NCBI RefSeq assembly: GCF_023053635.1
Contig: NC_086183.1
Span: 28,407,501 to 28,471,500, forward strand
DNA from: Elgaria multicarinata webbii
Taxonomy: Eukaryota > Chordata > Lepidosauria > Squamata > Anguidae
Direction of reading: 5' to 3'
Length of the DNA stretch: 64,000 nucleotides
Shown piece after piece: positions 12,772 through 24,127 of the stretch (within the stretch, counting starts at the first letter, position 1; each line of letters begins with the position of its first letter). Both the position numbers and the translations under genes were made by a program. The notes below the pieces were generated by a model, which did no database searches, had not been told where the DNA came from, and saw nothing but the letters and a program-made list of their open reading frames with translations.

Positions 12772-12775
12772 AAAC
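11768..12775 (+). mobile_element. L2-clade LINE, reverse transcriptase C-terminus and 3' UTR
   Basis: An open frame of 260 codons reads LKLNMAKTELLVFPPKPSPH, SRLDYCNLLLTGLPSSHISP, KSLHWLPIHFRIQYKLLLLT and ending in a FLFPKAF string, the L2 reverse transcriptase C-terminus. The 3' end has ATTGTAAGCCTATGCGGCAG, GCACCATGTACATTGATGG and an ATAAATAAAT tail. The long open frame suggests a young insertion. Confidence 0.9.
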
Positions 12776-14110
12776 TTACTAATTCAAAGAGAATTCTTCA
12801 GTGCTACTATATTATCAAACAGACTTTCATATTTTTTTCCCTGCATAAGGGCTGTTTCACACAAATGGCTCCCCATACAGGACTGCAGTAATACTGCTAT
12901 TGTATAACATTTAATTCTCAAATGTCTCCAGCACACGTTTCGCTCTTATATGACTCCCCCTCACAGCTTTCCTCACTTCAAAGCTCCAAAAAAAGCATCT
13001 GGATAATAAATGAAGCGCTGGGTGTTGCCAGCACCTTGAGGGAGGTTGGAACAAATCACTGGAGTACCTTATTAAGCCTTGAACAGCTTGTTCCTGAAAG
13101 TAATTTTCTCTGTCACATTCTCTACAAGGGACTGTCTCGACAGTGCCATGAGCGCTCCAAATCCCACGCTTGTGCTCCTGCGGGGTTGTGCCCATGCTGA
13201 GGAGCAAGCATGGTGTTTGCATTGAAGAAGCCACCACCGCCCCGTGCACCACGCCACTACACGTTGCCGCACGAGCACTGCTGGGCCCCTCCCTGTTTTT
13301 TTTTTTTAACCTTTCTCCCCACAACTTGGCTTTCCCCAGCAAGCGTTTCCTCTCCCCACGCCAGAGGAAACATGGAGGTGTTCCATTTGGTTCACTGGCC
13401 CACCCGCTTCCCCATGTCTGGGCAGATGGCAATCAATCAGGTGTCACCATCTGCCCAGACATGCCTCTGGAGCGGCGACAGACAGCTGCTGCGCCATTGT
13501 CACTTCGCTCCAGAGAAAAAAGTCAGGTTAAGTCCCTGACTTTTATTTCAGAGCTTCGGGAGAAAGCCCTGGGATGTCTCCGCAGTGGCTTCTACATTGT
13601 ATAAACTACACAGCGCCGCTGTGGAGCCATCCCCATTCATGATTCTCTACATAGTAAAGGAAGTTAGCATCAGATAGGGACAAAATATTGCACTTTTGCC
13701 CACCAGCTGAAGATGTATCCGCATTTGCACATCATCCAGAAGACACTTCTCAGAGAGCTCAGGTTAAGTCCCACAGAGGCCAATGAGGGCTGCTCACAAG
13801 TAAATTTGCATAGCAGTGAAAAAACCCATCAAACCTGGGATATTTGTTACAGGAATCTTCCTGAAGAATCTTTGCGGCATGGATTAAACAAATCGCATTA
13901 CTGCTAACACTGTTTTCACAGGCATTACCTGTGGCGTTGAGGAACCCCCTTCAAATTTCGCATAACCTCTCAGCCAACTTAATTCTGGCATAAATTTAAG
14001 CACTGATATGCAGAATTCTTTTTAAAAGTGAGAAATACAAACAGGTAAACACAACCAAATGAAGAAAACAGTTCTTGAGCTACGCATGTGTCAGTTAGTG
14101 AGCCGGTTAT
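12776..14110. other. No gene recognised
   Basis: A GC-richer patch at 13.1-13.5 kb has overlapping open frames in several registers, but none carries a recognisable domain. Confidence 0.4.
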
Positions 14111-14255
14111 CTCAATGGGGGCCTTCACGTTTTTATGGTTTTAAATTTTGTATATCGCTTTTTAATGTTTCATGTTTTTATCTTTGGTAAACTGCCTAGA
14201 GAGCTTTGGCTATTGGGCGGTACAGAAATGTAATATATTAATAAAATAATAATAG
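14110..14255 (+). mobile_element. L2-clade LINE 3' tail
   Basis: AACTGCCTAGAGAGCTTTGG and CTATTGGGCGGTACAGAAAT before an AATAAAAT tail. Confidence 0.7.
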
Positions 14256-14519
14256 ATCTGTTCCTTATCGTCTAGAAAAGCTTAGATTTAGATCAAATCC
14301 ACCTGAAAGAGCAACTTCTACATTCATCCCTGGTCTCTGTGAGAATAAAACTGGCAGAGATGGGATCTGTCTAGTCCATGCATCAATGACACAGTTGATG
14401 ATTATCCCAAGTGTAATTCATCTTTCACCACATGCACTGATGCAAATTTATTTGAGTGTCCCATTGTCTTGCGTGGAACTTACCTGCTCCACCTGAGTGG
14501 TGTGAGGAAGCATCTTTGA

Positions 14520-14690
14520 AGTGATGGCAAACTATTCTGCTTTTGCTTTTATATTGTATTTTATATCAAGTTTTTATACTGTTTATACTTTGAGTGGTTT
14601 TAATTGTTGTGAACCGCCCAGAGAGCTTCAGCTATTGGGCGGAATAGAAAAGCAATAAATAAATAAATAAAATAAATAAATAATACTGCA
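14520..14690 (+). mobile_element. L2-clade LINE 3' tail
   Basis: GAACCGCCCAGAGAGCTTCA and GCTATTGGGCGGAATAGAAA before AATAAATAAA repeats. Confidence 0.75.
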
Positions 14691-15190
14691 CATATACAGC
14701 ATCCACCTACGCCACATAGTTGATAGGTAGATGTGAAACATTTTGGCTCTATCAGCCTCTAAGCTAACAGGTTCTCCGAGTACCATACAAACAACAGCAA
14801 GAGCCAAAAATAAGAACTGCTCTAAGCTTACGTGGGTTTCATTTGACCAGCTGGCTTTTACACTAGTTCTGCAGGATGCTCCAGAATGCCAAGTGAATGG
14901 CAGGAGAGGGCTGGGGATCATGTGCACCAATTGCTCCAGTTGACAGCGTGTCACATCAAGAACACATGGAGAGAGAATCCGTTTTTGCCGGGAAACTCAT
15001 GTATCATAAACAGGATTCTAGTCCTCAGTGTTGCAGAGAAGGCTCTGAATGAGACAATGGGTGTCCAGGTTCCCATAGTTTCCTGCTTCTTCCTCTACAG
15101 CACAATCAACCCCTAGATCACTCCCTCCCTCTGTTGCTCCCTCCTGCCCCTCCATCCATCTCACCACTTTTTTTAAAAAAGCCTTTAGCA

Positions 15191-15325
15191 CAGCCTTCCT
15201 CAACCTGGGGCGCTCCAGATGTGTTGGACTACAACTCCCAGAATGCCCCAGCCAGCTCTGCTGGCTGGGGCATTCTGGGAGATGCCGTCCAACACGTCTG
15301 GAGCGCCCCAGGTTGAGGAAGGCTG
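15191..15325. mobile_element. Foldback hAT-type MITE family A, copy 1
   Basis: An almost fully palindromic element that starts CAGCCTTCCTCAACC and ends GGTTGAGGAAGGCTG. It is flanked by the exact 8-bp duplication CTTTAGCA (15183-15190 and 15326-15333). The 8-bp duplication and CAG ends are hAT hallmarks; there is no coding capacity. Confidence 0.9.
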
Positions 15326-15333
15326 CTTTAGCA

Positions 15334-17195
15334 TCTGAATCCTGCCTATAATGAAGTATCAAGCAAAGCAAAACTCTGGCCATGCATTTATTCAACTAAC
15401 AATTTGGGACTCTGGTGGCATGTGGAGGGCACTTGTTGCCCCACAGCAACGCTACTCCTCTGTAATTTAAAGTTTGAACAGCCCCACCCCACCCCACCCC
15501 ACCCCAGGAAAGCCTCCACTTCCCAAGAGAGCCCAATTCAGCAAGAGAAGGACCCGTCTTTTGAAGGATTGCAATACAGATGTTAGCACGGAGGCTCTCC
15601 TGTGGCTTCCCAGTTCCCATTAGGTGCCCAAAGGGCATCTTCAGAGGATAACAAAGGGTGACGCAATAAGGAAGGAGGTGACAATAGGAGGGGGTAAGCA
15701 AGGAATCCACAGATGCAGTAGCCACGAGGCCAGGAGGAGGAGGGGCTGGCAAATCTAAGGAAGAGATGCTATGCTAAGAATATGCACTCCCCTTGCGATG
15801 CTTTTTCTCCCTGACCTTCCATGTCAAGTGATAGCAGCAGCACAGACAACAGAGGCACCACAAGTTTCAAAAATGGAAATATCTTTATATGAAAAAGAGA
15901 GGGAACGGGTGAAACGGTACAAGTCTACCTAGTGTGACACATGATCTTGGCGATAATGGATTCTTGAGCCAGAGTTCTGGCACTTGACAGAGGCATTGAT
16001 GGGATCAGACTCTCCTGCAGATAGGATCACCGAATCTCGAGGGAATTCTCAGACACGTCCCTCATCTACATCCATTGTGAAACACCCAGGGTGCACCAAG
16101 GCTCTGGTCCCAGGTATTGGGCTCCCAGGCTCTTCCAACTATACACGCTGGATGCAAGAGATGGAATTACAACCGTAAACCCTATTTCTTGCCTGCAGCT
16201 TACCCCACGTGATTATTTGTTTCATCATATGCGTAATTACAAAACATGGTTTCCAAATTCAGCTGTTGACAAGATAAGTCAAACTGATAATGCTCAAGTA
16301 CAAAAGCGTTCACACACACCCTTGCAAAATCGTATTGCAAGGCAATGGGGCACAGAAGTCATTTGGGAAGCAATGGGATTTAGAAGTCCTGGGATGCCTC
16401 TGCACTACTGGGAGAAAGGAACATTTGCTTTAGAGCAGAGGTTCTCAAAGACTGAAGCAGAATCCTCCAGGGAGATACAGAGGGCTGCCTTCATGCCTCA
16501 AACTCCTTTTTGATACAAACTTTCCCCCCAGAATGCATGCTAACTGGGCAAGGAATCAAAACGACTCTATTGGTTAGCAGCACTGAGGCCTAAAAGGGTC
16601 ATCACTGATCTCTTTGCCATATTCTTCTTCTCTGGCGCCTCAAAGCATGTCACAGGGACATCTAGCTCTCTTCCCTCAAAGCATGACACAGGCCCTACCC
16701 ACCTGAACCCTCTTGATTTTGCTCCCAATTTCAGAAGGGCTGCTTTCTGGTCTTAGAGAAGGCCACTCCGGTCTAGCTTAAAATTCTGAGCTGCCCAATG
16801 GCTTGGCATCCCCTTGTCAAGGACACTGCCATGGCCTAAACCACCCTTAGCTTTTTAACCGCATGCGAGTTCACATGTGGCACAAACTATTCCCTCTCAC
16901 TCTGCCGGTGGCGCTTTCCTCATCCAAACATGCACGTCAGGACGTTCCCTAGCTGGAGGCCTCTCCTCTGTGCCCAATTTCAACTTTGAGTGTCCCCCAC
17001 TGCAACTTCTCACCACACACAATGTGCTCATCAAGGCAGTGACGTCAGATATCCCAAGAGCATTACAGTGCATTGGGGGAAAAGATTAGAAGCAGAAAGT
17101 GGGCAGAGCAATGGCTGCCCCAAATCCGTTGACCCAACATTCAGGGCAGAACAGATGTTTCCTTTGCAATTTGCAAGCCTGCAGTCACAACAGTG
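15334..17195. other. No gene recognised
   Basis: The stretch includes a (CCCCA)n run at 15484-15507. Open frames at 16.1-16.5 kb show no domain. Confidence 0.4.
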
Positions 17196-17520
17196 GCTGG
17201 AATTGATAGAACGATCTCGCCGATGAGGCCTGCCTGGCACCCACATCGCTATCTTTTCGGCGCCAGGTCAAGACTTTCCTCTTTTACCAGGTATTTAGCA
17301 ATATGCGATGACCTTCACTGATCCTGGATCTGTTTTTAGGATTGGCTGACAGCTTAAAGTTGTTTATAGTTATTTATAGTTGTTTAGATGTATGTTTGTT
17401 GTGTATGCTGCATGTTTTTTATGGTTTCAAATTCTATATATCATTTTTAATTGTTTTAATCTTATGTAAACCATCCAGAGCTTTGGCTATAGGGCGGCAT
17501 AGAAACATAATAATAAGTTT
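17195..17520 (+). mobile_element. L2-clade LINE 3' fragment
   Basis: GATGAGGCCTGCCTGGC, CTTTTCGGCGCCAGGTCAAG and a closing CATCCAGAGCTTTGGC tail match the copies at 51.9 and 59.8 kb. Confidence 0.75.
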
Positions 17521-17699
17521 GCATGATGCGAGTAGGTCTTTGAAGCCTGGCCCTGGGGAAAGGCTTTGGTGCCAAAGAAGATGGACGTAAGAACATATAG
17601 GAAATCACTGCAGGATCGGAACACAGGCCCAGTCAGTCCAATACCTGGAATCCAACAGAGGGGTAGCCAGGTGTCTCCGGGAAGGCCACAAGCAGGGTG

Positions 17700-17875
17700 T
17701 GGAGACAAGCCTGTACATAGTTTTCATTGTTTTAAAATTCTGTACTGGTTTTAGCTTATTGTTTGTTTTTAGCTGTGTATGTTTTATATTGTTTGTATGA
17801 TTTTATCTGTACGCCGGCCTGAGATCCTTGTGAGATACGGCGGGACACAAATGTCTTAATAAATAAAACGAATAG
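17700..17875 (+). mobile_element. LINE-like 3' tail
   Basis: TTTTATATTGTTTGTATGAT and GCCGGCCTGAGATCCTTGTG before AATAAATAAA. The shape is that of a LINE 3' end, but it is a different family from the L2 copies. Confidence 0.55.
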
Positions 17876-17989
17876 CACTCCACCAACTGCTATTCATTAT
17901 CATACCGTTGCTGAACATGAAGCCTTCACCTAACCATCAAAGCCAATATCCATTGAGAGACCCATCCGGCATGGAAGTGTGTTGATCCC

Positions 17990-19300
17990 CTTTTGAACAC
18001 TTTCAAGTTTGTCGCCATCAACACACCCTGTGGCAGCAAATTCTGTAAGATTAACGACGCTTTCTTTGTCTGTCCTGAATCTCCTGTCCATCGATTTAAT
18101 TATGGCTAACTCTGAGGTCTAGTATCATGAGAAAGGGGGAAAAAACCCTGTCTATTCCTCTCTCCACAGCATGCATAATTTAATAATTCTCTTGTGACTC
18201 CCCTTAGATTATACTTTCATTAAAAGCCCCCAATGCTCTAGCCTTTCCTTGTTAAAGTTTCTTATTCTGATTGCCCTTTTCTGGCAACCAGATCTGGGTG
18301 TGGTATTCCAAATGTGGTCATGCTATAGATTTATATAAAGGTACTATGATCCTGGCAATTCTATTTTCAATACTTTCTTGTTCATCCTTCATGGACTTTG
18401 CCATTTTTGCTACCAGCACACAATGAGTTCATGTTTGCATTGTTTATCCACCACAACCCCAAGAACTTTTCCCTAGTTAATCACCACCAGTTCAGATTTC
18501 ATCGCTGAAGTTAAGATTTCTGATTTTTGGCCCCAATGTGCATCATTTCACACTTACCTACACTGAACCTCATTTTGTGTTTTGTTGACCATTCAACTAG
18601 GTTGGAGAAATCCTTTTGGAGCTCACTGCACCTTTCTTGGGGTTTCAGCATTTATCTAACTTGCTCCCTGTTCTTTAATCAGTTACTGATCCACAAGAGG
18701 ACCCATCCCTTATTCCATGTCTGCTAGGATTACTCAGGAGACTTTGGTGAGGGACTTTTTACTTTGTCAAAAACTCTTTGGCAGTTCAACTATCTAATAG
18801 GCTAGGATCCAGACTGAGCAGTACTTAGATTAGACTTTGGTGTATTTCTGGATCCGATCCAATGTCCACTAGATCATTCCTATCTAAGTACTTGTGGGTA
18901 CTATCAAAGATCAGAAGGTTTGTCCCCTTGCAGAAGCCATGTTAATTCTTTTTCAGCAAGGCTTGTTCTTCTATACATTTTAATAATTCTATCTTTAATC
19001 ATGTTTTTGCTCAATTTATCTGGAACAGACTTTAGGCTAGCTGGCCTGTAATTCCATGCCTCTCTCTCATGGGTGCCTTTAAAAAAATCAGCATCACACT
19101 AGTTACTTTCAAATCTTCTTGTAAGGAGGCTGATTTTAGTGACAAGTTGCATATTTTTATTATGAGATCAGCAAGTCCGCATTTAAAGAACTCATTGGTG
19201 TATGCCATGTGGACCCAGTGGCATTGATTTCAATTTGCCAATTACCTCTAGAATTGCATCTCTTGTCATGTCTGTTTGACTCAGTTCTTCAGCAGTTGAG
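17990..19300 (-). mobile_element. CR1 LINE fragment, old
   Basis: On the minus strand the sequence follows the CR1 reverse transcriptase: a conserved MHIGAK-like block complementary to CCCCAATGTGCATCATTTCA near 18530, and LEYHTQIW-like text near 18300. It is heavily diverged and broken by short gaps. Confidence 0.75.
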
Positions 19301-19954
19301 TCAAACGGCTGTCTCTGTAGTGCCCCACTGGAGCCAGAGCAACAACGTAGTAGTGCTTGAGGTAGGAAATCTTAATGGTGCGCCCTTTGCACACCGATCT
19401 GCCACGAAGTTCTCCTGCACAAAGCCTGTTGAACTGAAAGGGAGTCACACAAGAGCACCATCGCATTCCTGCACAGATCCCCTTGATTTATGTGAGACTC
19501 GTGCAGTGGACTGTGCCCCGTGTGTCTTTGCCTCCCTTAATAGTACCCCAAATCCGTAACCCGAGCCAGATGCTTCACCTCGCCTCATGACAGGGCTACC
19601 TCTGTAAAATAAGCCGCTTCCAGTATAGGCCAAGACATCTGCTGACAGTCTCCTCAGGTCAGTCAGTGGCCTCCCCTCCCTTGTGATATCTTGTCTCCTG
19701 TACAGGAAATGGTTCAGTACGCACTCTTCCAGAGGAATCACTCTAATCACAGCACTTCCCTTACTACTAGGAAAAGTACTACTAGAAAAGGAATAATTTG
19801 GCCAATGCCATCCCTACATTAACTGCTTGTCTACAGATTGCCCCCCGTCCAGTCCGTTCAGTCCCCCTCTACAAAGATGATATTTCAGCCTGAAGACACC
19901 CCACTGGCTTCACAAAAAGAACCTGCTATTCAGTTTGTGGCTCCCCCCCCCCCA

Positions 19955-21136
19955 TCAATCAAAGTCAATGGTGACCTCTTCAATCTCTTCGTGGCTGTTC
20001 TGGACAGTGCTCTTGCCATGCATCTCCTTGAGGTGGCGCCGCAGGCCCGGTTTGTGGGTGAAGTGCATCTCACAGTAGTTGCACTTGTGCGGCTTGATGC
20101 CACTGTGTAGGTTGAGATGGTCCTGCAGAGTGGCATTCTGGGTAAAGCACTTGCGGCAGATGGGGCACTGGAAGGGCTTGAAGCCGGTGTGCACCCGGAT
20201 GTGCCGCGTCAGGTTGCTCTTCTGCGAGAAGACCTTGCCGCAGCGAAGGCACAGGAAGAGCTTGTGCTCCTGCACGTGGCTCACAAAGTTTCCCAGCTGC
20301 TGAAACACACTGTTGCATCGTGGACACCGGTAGGGGCGCTCCAGTCCTGGCACTTTCCACGCTGCCATCCCACCACCTGTTCTCCAGTCCCTGTAGGCCA
20401 CGGCTGTGCCGTGGCGATGACGATGCAACGGGTAGTTCCTCCACTGGGAAGCAGGCGTGGGAGCTGCAGACAGGAAGGGAAGCCCTTCACTGCTTGTTTC
20501 ATCATCATAGCAACCCTGCAGGTAGCTGCGGGTGACCTCCACAGCAGAGTTGATAAGGGAGAGTGAGATTGCGGGAGAGGAGGGGCCACAGGAGCTGCGC
20601 GGGGTGAGCTCAGGCCCCTCCACTTTGCTATCTTCAGAGTCTGCCTCCCCTGTGGGTGAAGACGGTTGCTTCCCCTCTTCCTCCTCATCTCCATTCTGCT
20701 GCAGATAGCTCCCCTCCACTTGTTCCTCCCGTAGCAGGGCATCAGCCTTGGGGACTAAGTAGTGGGAAACTGCCTGGGCACAACGCTCCACCACGTGGCC
20801 CATCTGCAAGAAGGAAGCGGCCGTCAGGTAGCTGACCAGTTCCTTAATAGGCACCTCAAGACATCCCGTGTAGCAAGACAGCAGAAGTTGGCGTCCAATC
20901 TCTGGACTCTGGAAAAGCGAGACAGACACTTCTTGGGAGTCATTGAGCAGGAACTGGTCACGCAAGAAAGGGGAGCAGGCAGCAAAGACTACACGGTGCC
21001 CAGGAACCCGCAGCTCATTCACCTGCACCGTCACGTCACAGAACCGCCGTTGCTCCCGCAACTGGTCCATGCGATGCAGCACCCCATCACCATAACCAGG
21101 GAAGCGAAACTGCAGCCGCTCACAGGCCGGAGCCAT
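19955..21136 (-). CDS. BTB/POZ and four C2H2 zinc-finger transcription factor, ZBTB6/ZBTB26-like
   Basis: This nuclear DNA-binding protein has 393 residues in one exon. Residues about 10-128 form the BTB/POZ dimerisation domain (FCDVTVQV, HRVVFAACSPFLRDQFLLN, LLLSCYTG, YLTAASFLQMGHVVERC). An acidic linker follows (DEEEE at about 150-154) with SLINSAVEV, close to the SLINSTVE motif of ZBTB6/26. Four C2H2 fingers lie at about 271-291, 296-316, 324-344 and 352-373, joined by TGFKPF and SGIKPH linkers; the protein ends EVTIDFD, as ZBTB26 has TVDFD. The ATG at 21136 is 11 nt inside an exon that begins after a good acceptor (CTTCTCCAG) at 21147; the longer upstream reading is intronic. It is clearly of the ZBTB6/ZBTB26 family, but orthology to either is unsure and it may be a third paralogue. 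Confidence 0.92.
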   Translation of the reverse strand: MAPACERLQFRFPGYGDGVLHRMDQLREQRRFCDVTVQVNELRVPGHRVVFAACSPFLRDQFLLNDSQEVSVSLFQSPEIGRQLLLSCYTGCLEVPIKELVSYLTAASFLQMGHVVERCAQAVSHYLVPKADALLREEQVEGSYLQQNGDEEEEGKQPSSPTGEADSEDSKVEGPELTPRSSCGPSSPAISLSLINSAVEVTRSYLQGCYDDETSSEGLPFLSAAPTPASQWRNYPLHRHRHGTAVAYRDWRTGGGMAAWKVPGLERPYRCPRCNSVFQQLGNFVSHVQEHKLFLCLRCGKVFSQKSNLTRHIRVHTGFKPFQCPICRKCFTQNATLQDHLNLHSGIKPHKCNYCEMHFTHKPGLRRHLKEMHGKSTVQNSHEEIEEVTIDFD

Positions 21137-21976
21137 CTTTGATATAACTGGAGAAGGGGGCAAGATGCGGAAAGGAGGACAATTCTGAATTACATACAAC
21201 ACATTAGAAGACATCCAGGTACGTGAAATGTGATTTCAGAAATTAGTATGTGAAATGTGATTTCAGAAACTAGCATTTCCATCTCAGAGGGCATTATATT
21301 TGATAAGACCAAAGAAAGAAAGAGAGTATGATGAAATGAAGTCTTAGTGTTTGATATGGGGGGGGGGGAGAGGAAGGTTTGCCAAAGCTCCACTTCTATG
21401 TAGAAAATAGTACGCTAACGAACAAACAATACTTGAAAGGCAACTATGAAACTCTGATGTATTTCTATACGTGACCAAAGAGATTTTACATTGACCTAGC
21501 TCTCACATAATGGTGCCAAATCGTGGGTGAATTAACCCCCAATTTGCTGCAGCATGTGCGCGGCTCGTTCCATTGGGCCAATTGAGGATTGCTTCATGAG
21601 GTCTGATGCTGGATACTGTAAGTTAATTGTGAGTTAACCTTGTAGTTATGTTAACTGTGGGTTGTTTTAACTACAATTAACCAATAGTGCCTGGGTTTGG
21701 ATATCATGCTGCAACCCCTGATTGGGGGTTGAATATTCAAAAAGGCTGCAAACTGTGCCTGGCAGGTGCTGTGGCAAACGGTGGGTTAATGCACCTATGA
21801 TCTACAGCCATTACGTGCAAACAGACCCATTGGCTTTCTTTTTGAAGTTGACAAGTTTACAATACACTTCCTTTGTTATAAAATGGCTCATAACAAAACA
21901 GCAAGGCTGTTAACTTAGGCTCAACATGGGAATCATATTTTTCAAGGACTTAAAAGGTCTTCATTAGTACTTAAAA

Positions 21977-22105
21977 CAGCCTTCCTCAACCTGGGGCGCT
22001 CCAGATGTGTTGGACTACAACTCCCAGAATGCCTCAGCCAGCGGCTGGGGCATTCTGGGAGATGCAGTCCAACACATCTGGAGCGCCCCAGGTTGAGGAA
22101 GGCTG
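21977..22105. mobile_element. Foldback hAT-type MITE family A, copy 2
   Basis: A near-perfect palindrome with arms of about 63 bp, flanked by the exact 8-bp duplication ACTTAAAA (21969-21976 and 22106-22113). Confidence 0.9.
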
Positions 22106-22113
22106 ACTTAAAA

Positions 22114-22999
22114 GGTCTTTATATTTTTTAAGTACTTAAAAGGTGTTCAGTTTGTTTTCAGGCACAATTCAAGGAACTAATGGTAGATTATAAAGTCCTA
22201 ATCAGTCTGGGACCACCTCCTTTTGTAGAACCTGCCCATCAACTAAGATCTTCATTGGAGGCCATACTCCAGGTGTGTCTTGTCCCGCCCCCCATTTCAG
22301 AGATTAGGCAAGTGTCTACTGGATGGAAGGTCTTTTCTAAGGTGGCATCTGTTTTGTGAAACCCACCCCTCTCCCCACCCCAAACACACACCCTATATAT
22401 TGGGTTGGCATCATCTTTACTATCTTTCAGACACACACTGACCTGGGAGTAGTACACACTACTAAACATATGTAGAGAAAGGAAGACAACAAAATACATA
22501 AGCAAACACATACAACATTTAAGTAGGAATGACAAATCTATTAAAACGGAGTACTTGGAAGTTCCAATGTGATCTAGCAGAACCCTCTTGCAAAACTGCA
22601 TTGCTTATCCCAGCGGGGAAACCTCGAGGCATTATCTCAATATTGCATTATTTTGTGGAACTTAATAGCTAGTCAAACGGACTAGAATAGAAGTCTGTGG
22701 GCACAGCTACGAAACCATAGCTCCTTGCTCTCTGTCTGTCTATGCTATCTCTTTCTAATGCCACTGCAAGTACACTTTTCAAAGGAAATTATTTTCTTGA
22801 TTCGGGGGGGGGGGATTACAGAATAGAAAAGCAAGGAATATCGAAATACTAGTTGTCTTGATACCAAATATTTGCCAAGCGCTTTATTTTAAATTTGGCA
22901 TTGTGTACGGTTTGTTTAGAACGGGTGTGTTCAAGACAACAAACAATGAAACCTCAACGAACCAGCTAGACTATCGATTTCCACCCCCCACGTGCCTTC
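22114..22999. other. ZBTB intron, no further feature
   Basis: This lies between the proposed first exon and the coding exon. It has a G-run at 22805-22813 and no recognised repeat. Confidence 0.4.
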
Positions 23000-23321
23000 T
23001 TACTACTATTCTCGACAGCTTCACACGCTGTTTGCGTAACACACTTCCGCCTTCTTGTGCTGCTGGCTCTGCCACTCTACGCAATTTGCGTCTCGGAACC
23101 CGTCCTCGCCCTTTGCGCTATTAGCGCGGCGCCGTTTCGAACTCCAAAGGCTGCTCACGCAGCGACCCCTGGAGGCCGCTTTGCTCTACGCGCTGCGCTC
23201 CTTACGCAGCTTCCCGCCACTTAAACCGCTATTCACAGACGCCGCCTACGCTCCTCCCCCAACGCGTAGCCCCCTCTCTTCTTCCGTAAGTTACGTGAGC
23301 GCGCTTCCTTGAACCACTCAC

Positions 23322-23470
23322 CCAAATTGCCGCCTTCGGGGCCTTCTTGTCGCGTCCCAGGGGCCACCTTCGCTTCTTAGGGCCTCCGAGGCGGCCGCTT
23401 CACACCGGCTCAGTTAAGGGTCCTCGCGGCACCTCGGCTGTGCCGCCATCTTGGAATCCGCCTCTCAGAG
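23322..23470 (-). other. Probable noncoding first exon of the ZBTB6/26-like gene
   Basis: On the minus strand a strong donor TTTGG/GTGAGTGG closes an exon at 23322 inside CpG-rich DNA, 2.2 kb upstream of the acceptor at 21147. A YY1 motif reading CCAAGATGGCGGC in transcript orientation at 23454-23442 is typical of 5' UTRs just after a start site. The 5' boundary is a guess. Confidence 0.5.
23442..23454 (-). promoter_or_regulatory. YY1 site in 5' UTR orientation
   Basis: GCCGCCATCTTGG on the plus strand reads CCAAGATGGCGGC on the minus strand, a consensus YY1 element oriented with ZBTB transcription. Confidence 0.55.
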
Positions 23471-23560
23471 GGTCCGGGACTTTTTCTCCCAGGCGGGCAA
23501 GGGCAGGGATTGCTCCGCGGAGCGACCCGCCGCTGGGGCTCAATACGAGGGGGGACCCGG

Positions 23561-24125
23561 GTGAGCGGTTGGGGGAGTGAAGGGTCACGCCAAGAAACGG
23601 TAACCCTCCGCTGGGAAGGAGTCCCCAAACTGACCCCCCATTTACAAGACCTCACTCCCATTCCACCCCATATAAACCTTTGGTCCCCGCATAGAATCGT
23701 TCTTGGTTGCCTGAAAGCAGTCAACCCCACTCTATCCATCAAATATACAAAACATACACCCCCCCACAAGCTTCAATGCATAGTTATTTTTCTTACAGCA
23801 CATTGAAAATCAGTGGGACTTAAATCATGGCTAAAATAAGCCCCATTTATTTCAGTGGCTCTACTCCAAATACAACTACATCTAGGACCAAGCCAGAATG
23901 GGTCTTCAGTCTCCATTCAAACACCCATTGGCACCCTATTATACCCACCCACCCACTCCTCAATGTATGACAATTATTCTTCAAGCAAGCTAGCACCTAA
24001 AATCACCACCAGACCATGGGCTGACACTTTCCCCCTGCTGCCCTGTGACATTTATCAGATGCCAAACAGGCGGGCATCCAATACGCACATCTTTTCCTGG
24101 CATAGAGATACAGTGTTGGGGAAAA
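23561..24125. other. No gene recognised
   Basis: This is the DNA upstream of the ZBTB CpG island. I see no second gene in the opposite direction. Confidence 0.4.
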
Positions 24126-24127
24126 CG

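Larger units (their letters stand above)
23000..23560. promoter_or_regulatory. CpG island promoter upstream of the ZBTB gene
   Basis: The stretch is dense in CpG compared with its flanks and has no TATA box. It carries many GCG/CGC motifs of the form TTGCGTAA, TACGCAA, TTTGCGTC and TTACGCAG, a TTACGTGA at 23291-23298 and a YY1 site at 23442-23454. The short open frames across it look like consequences of base composition. Confidence 0.65.

Noticed and set aside
13170-13604. Open frames of 109-144 codons at 13.2-13.6 kb
   Set aside because: They overlap on both strands, have no recognisable domain or splice context, and are explained by local composition.
21137-21214. Upstream in-frame ATG extending the ZBTB protein by 26 residues
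   Set aside because: A pyrimidine-rich acceptor at 21148 separates it from the exon; the first ATG inside the exon gives the expected family start.
23347-23806. Overlapping open frames in the CpG island near 23.4-23.8 kb
   Set aside because: They are Pro/Arg-rich in all frames, as expected from GC-rich promoter DNA, and have no domain.
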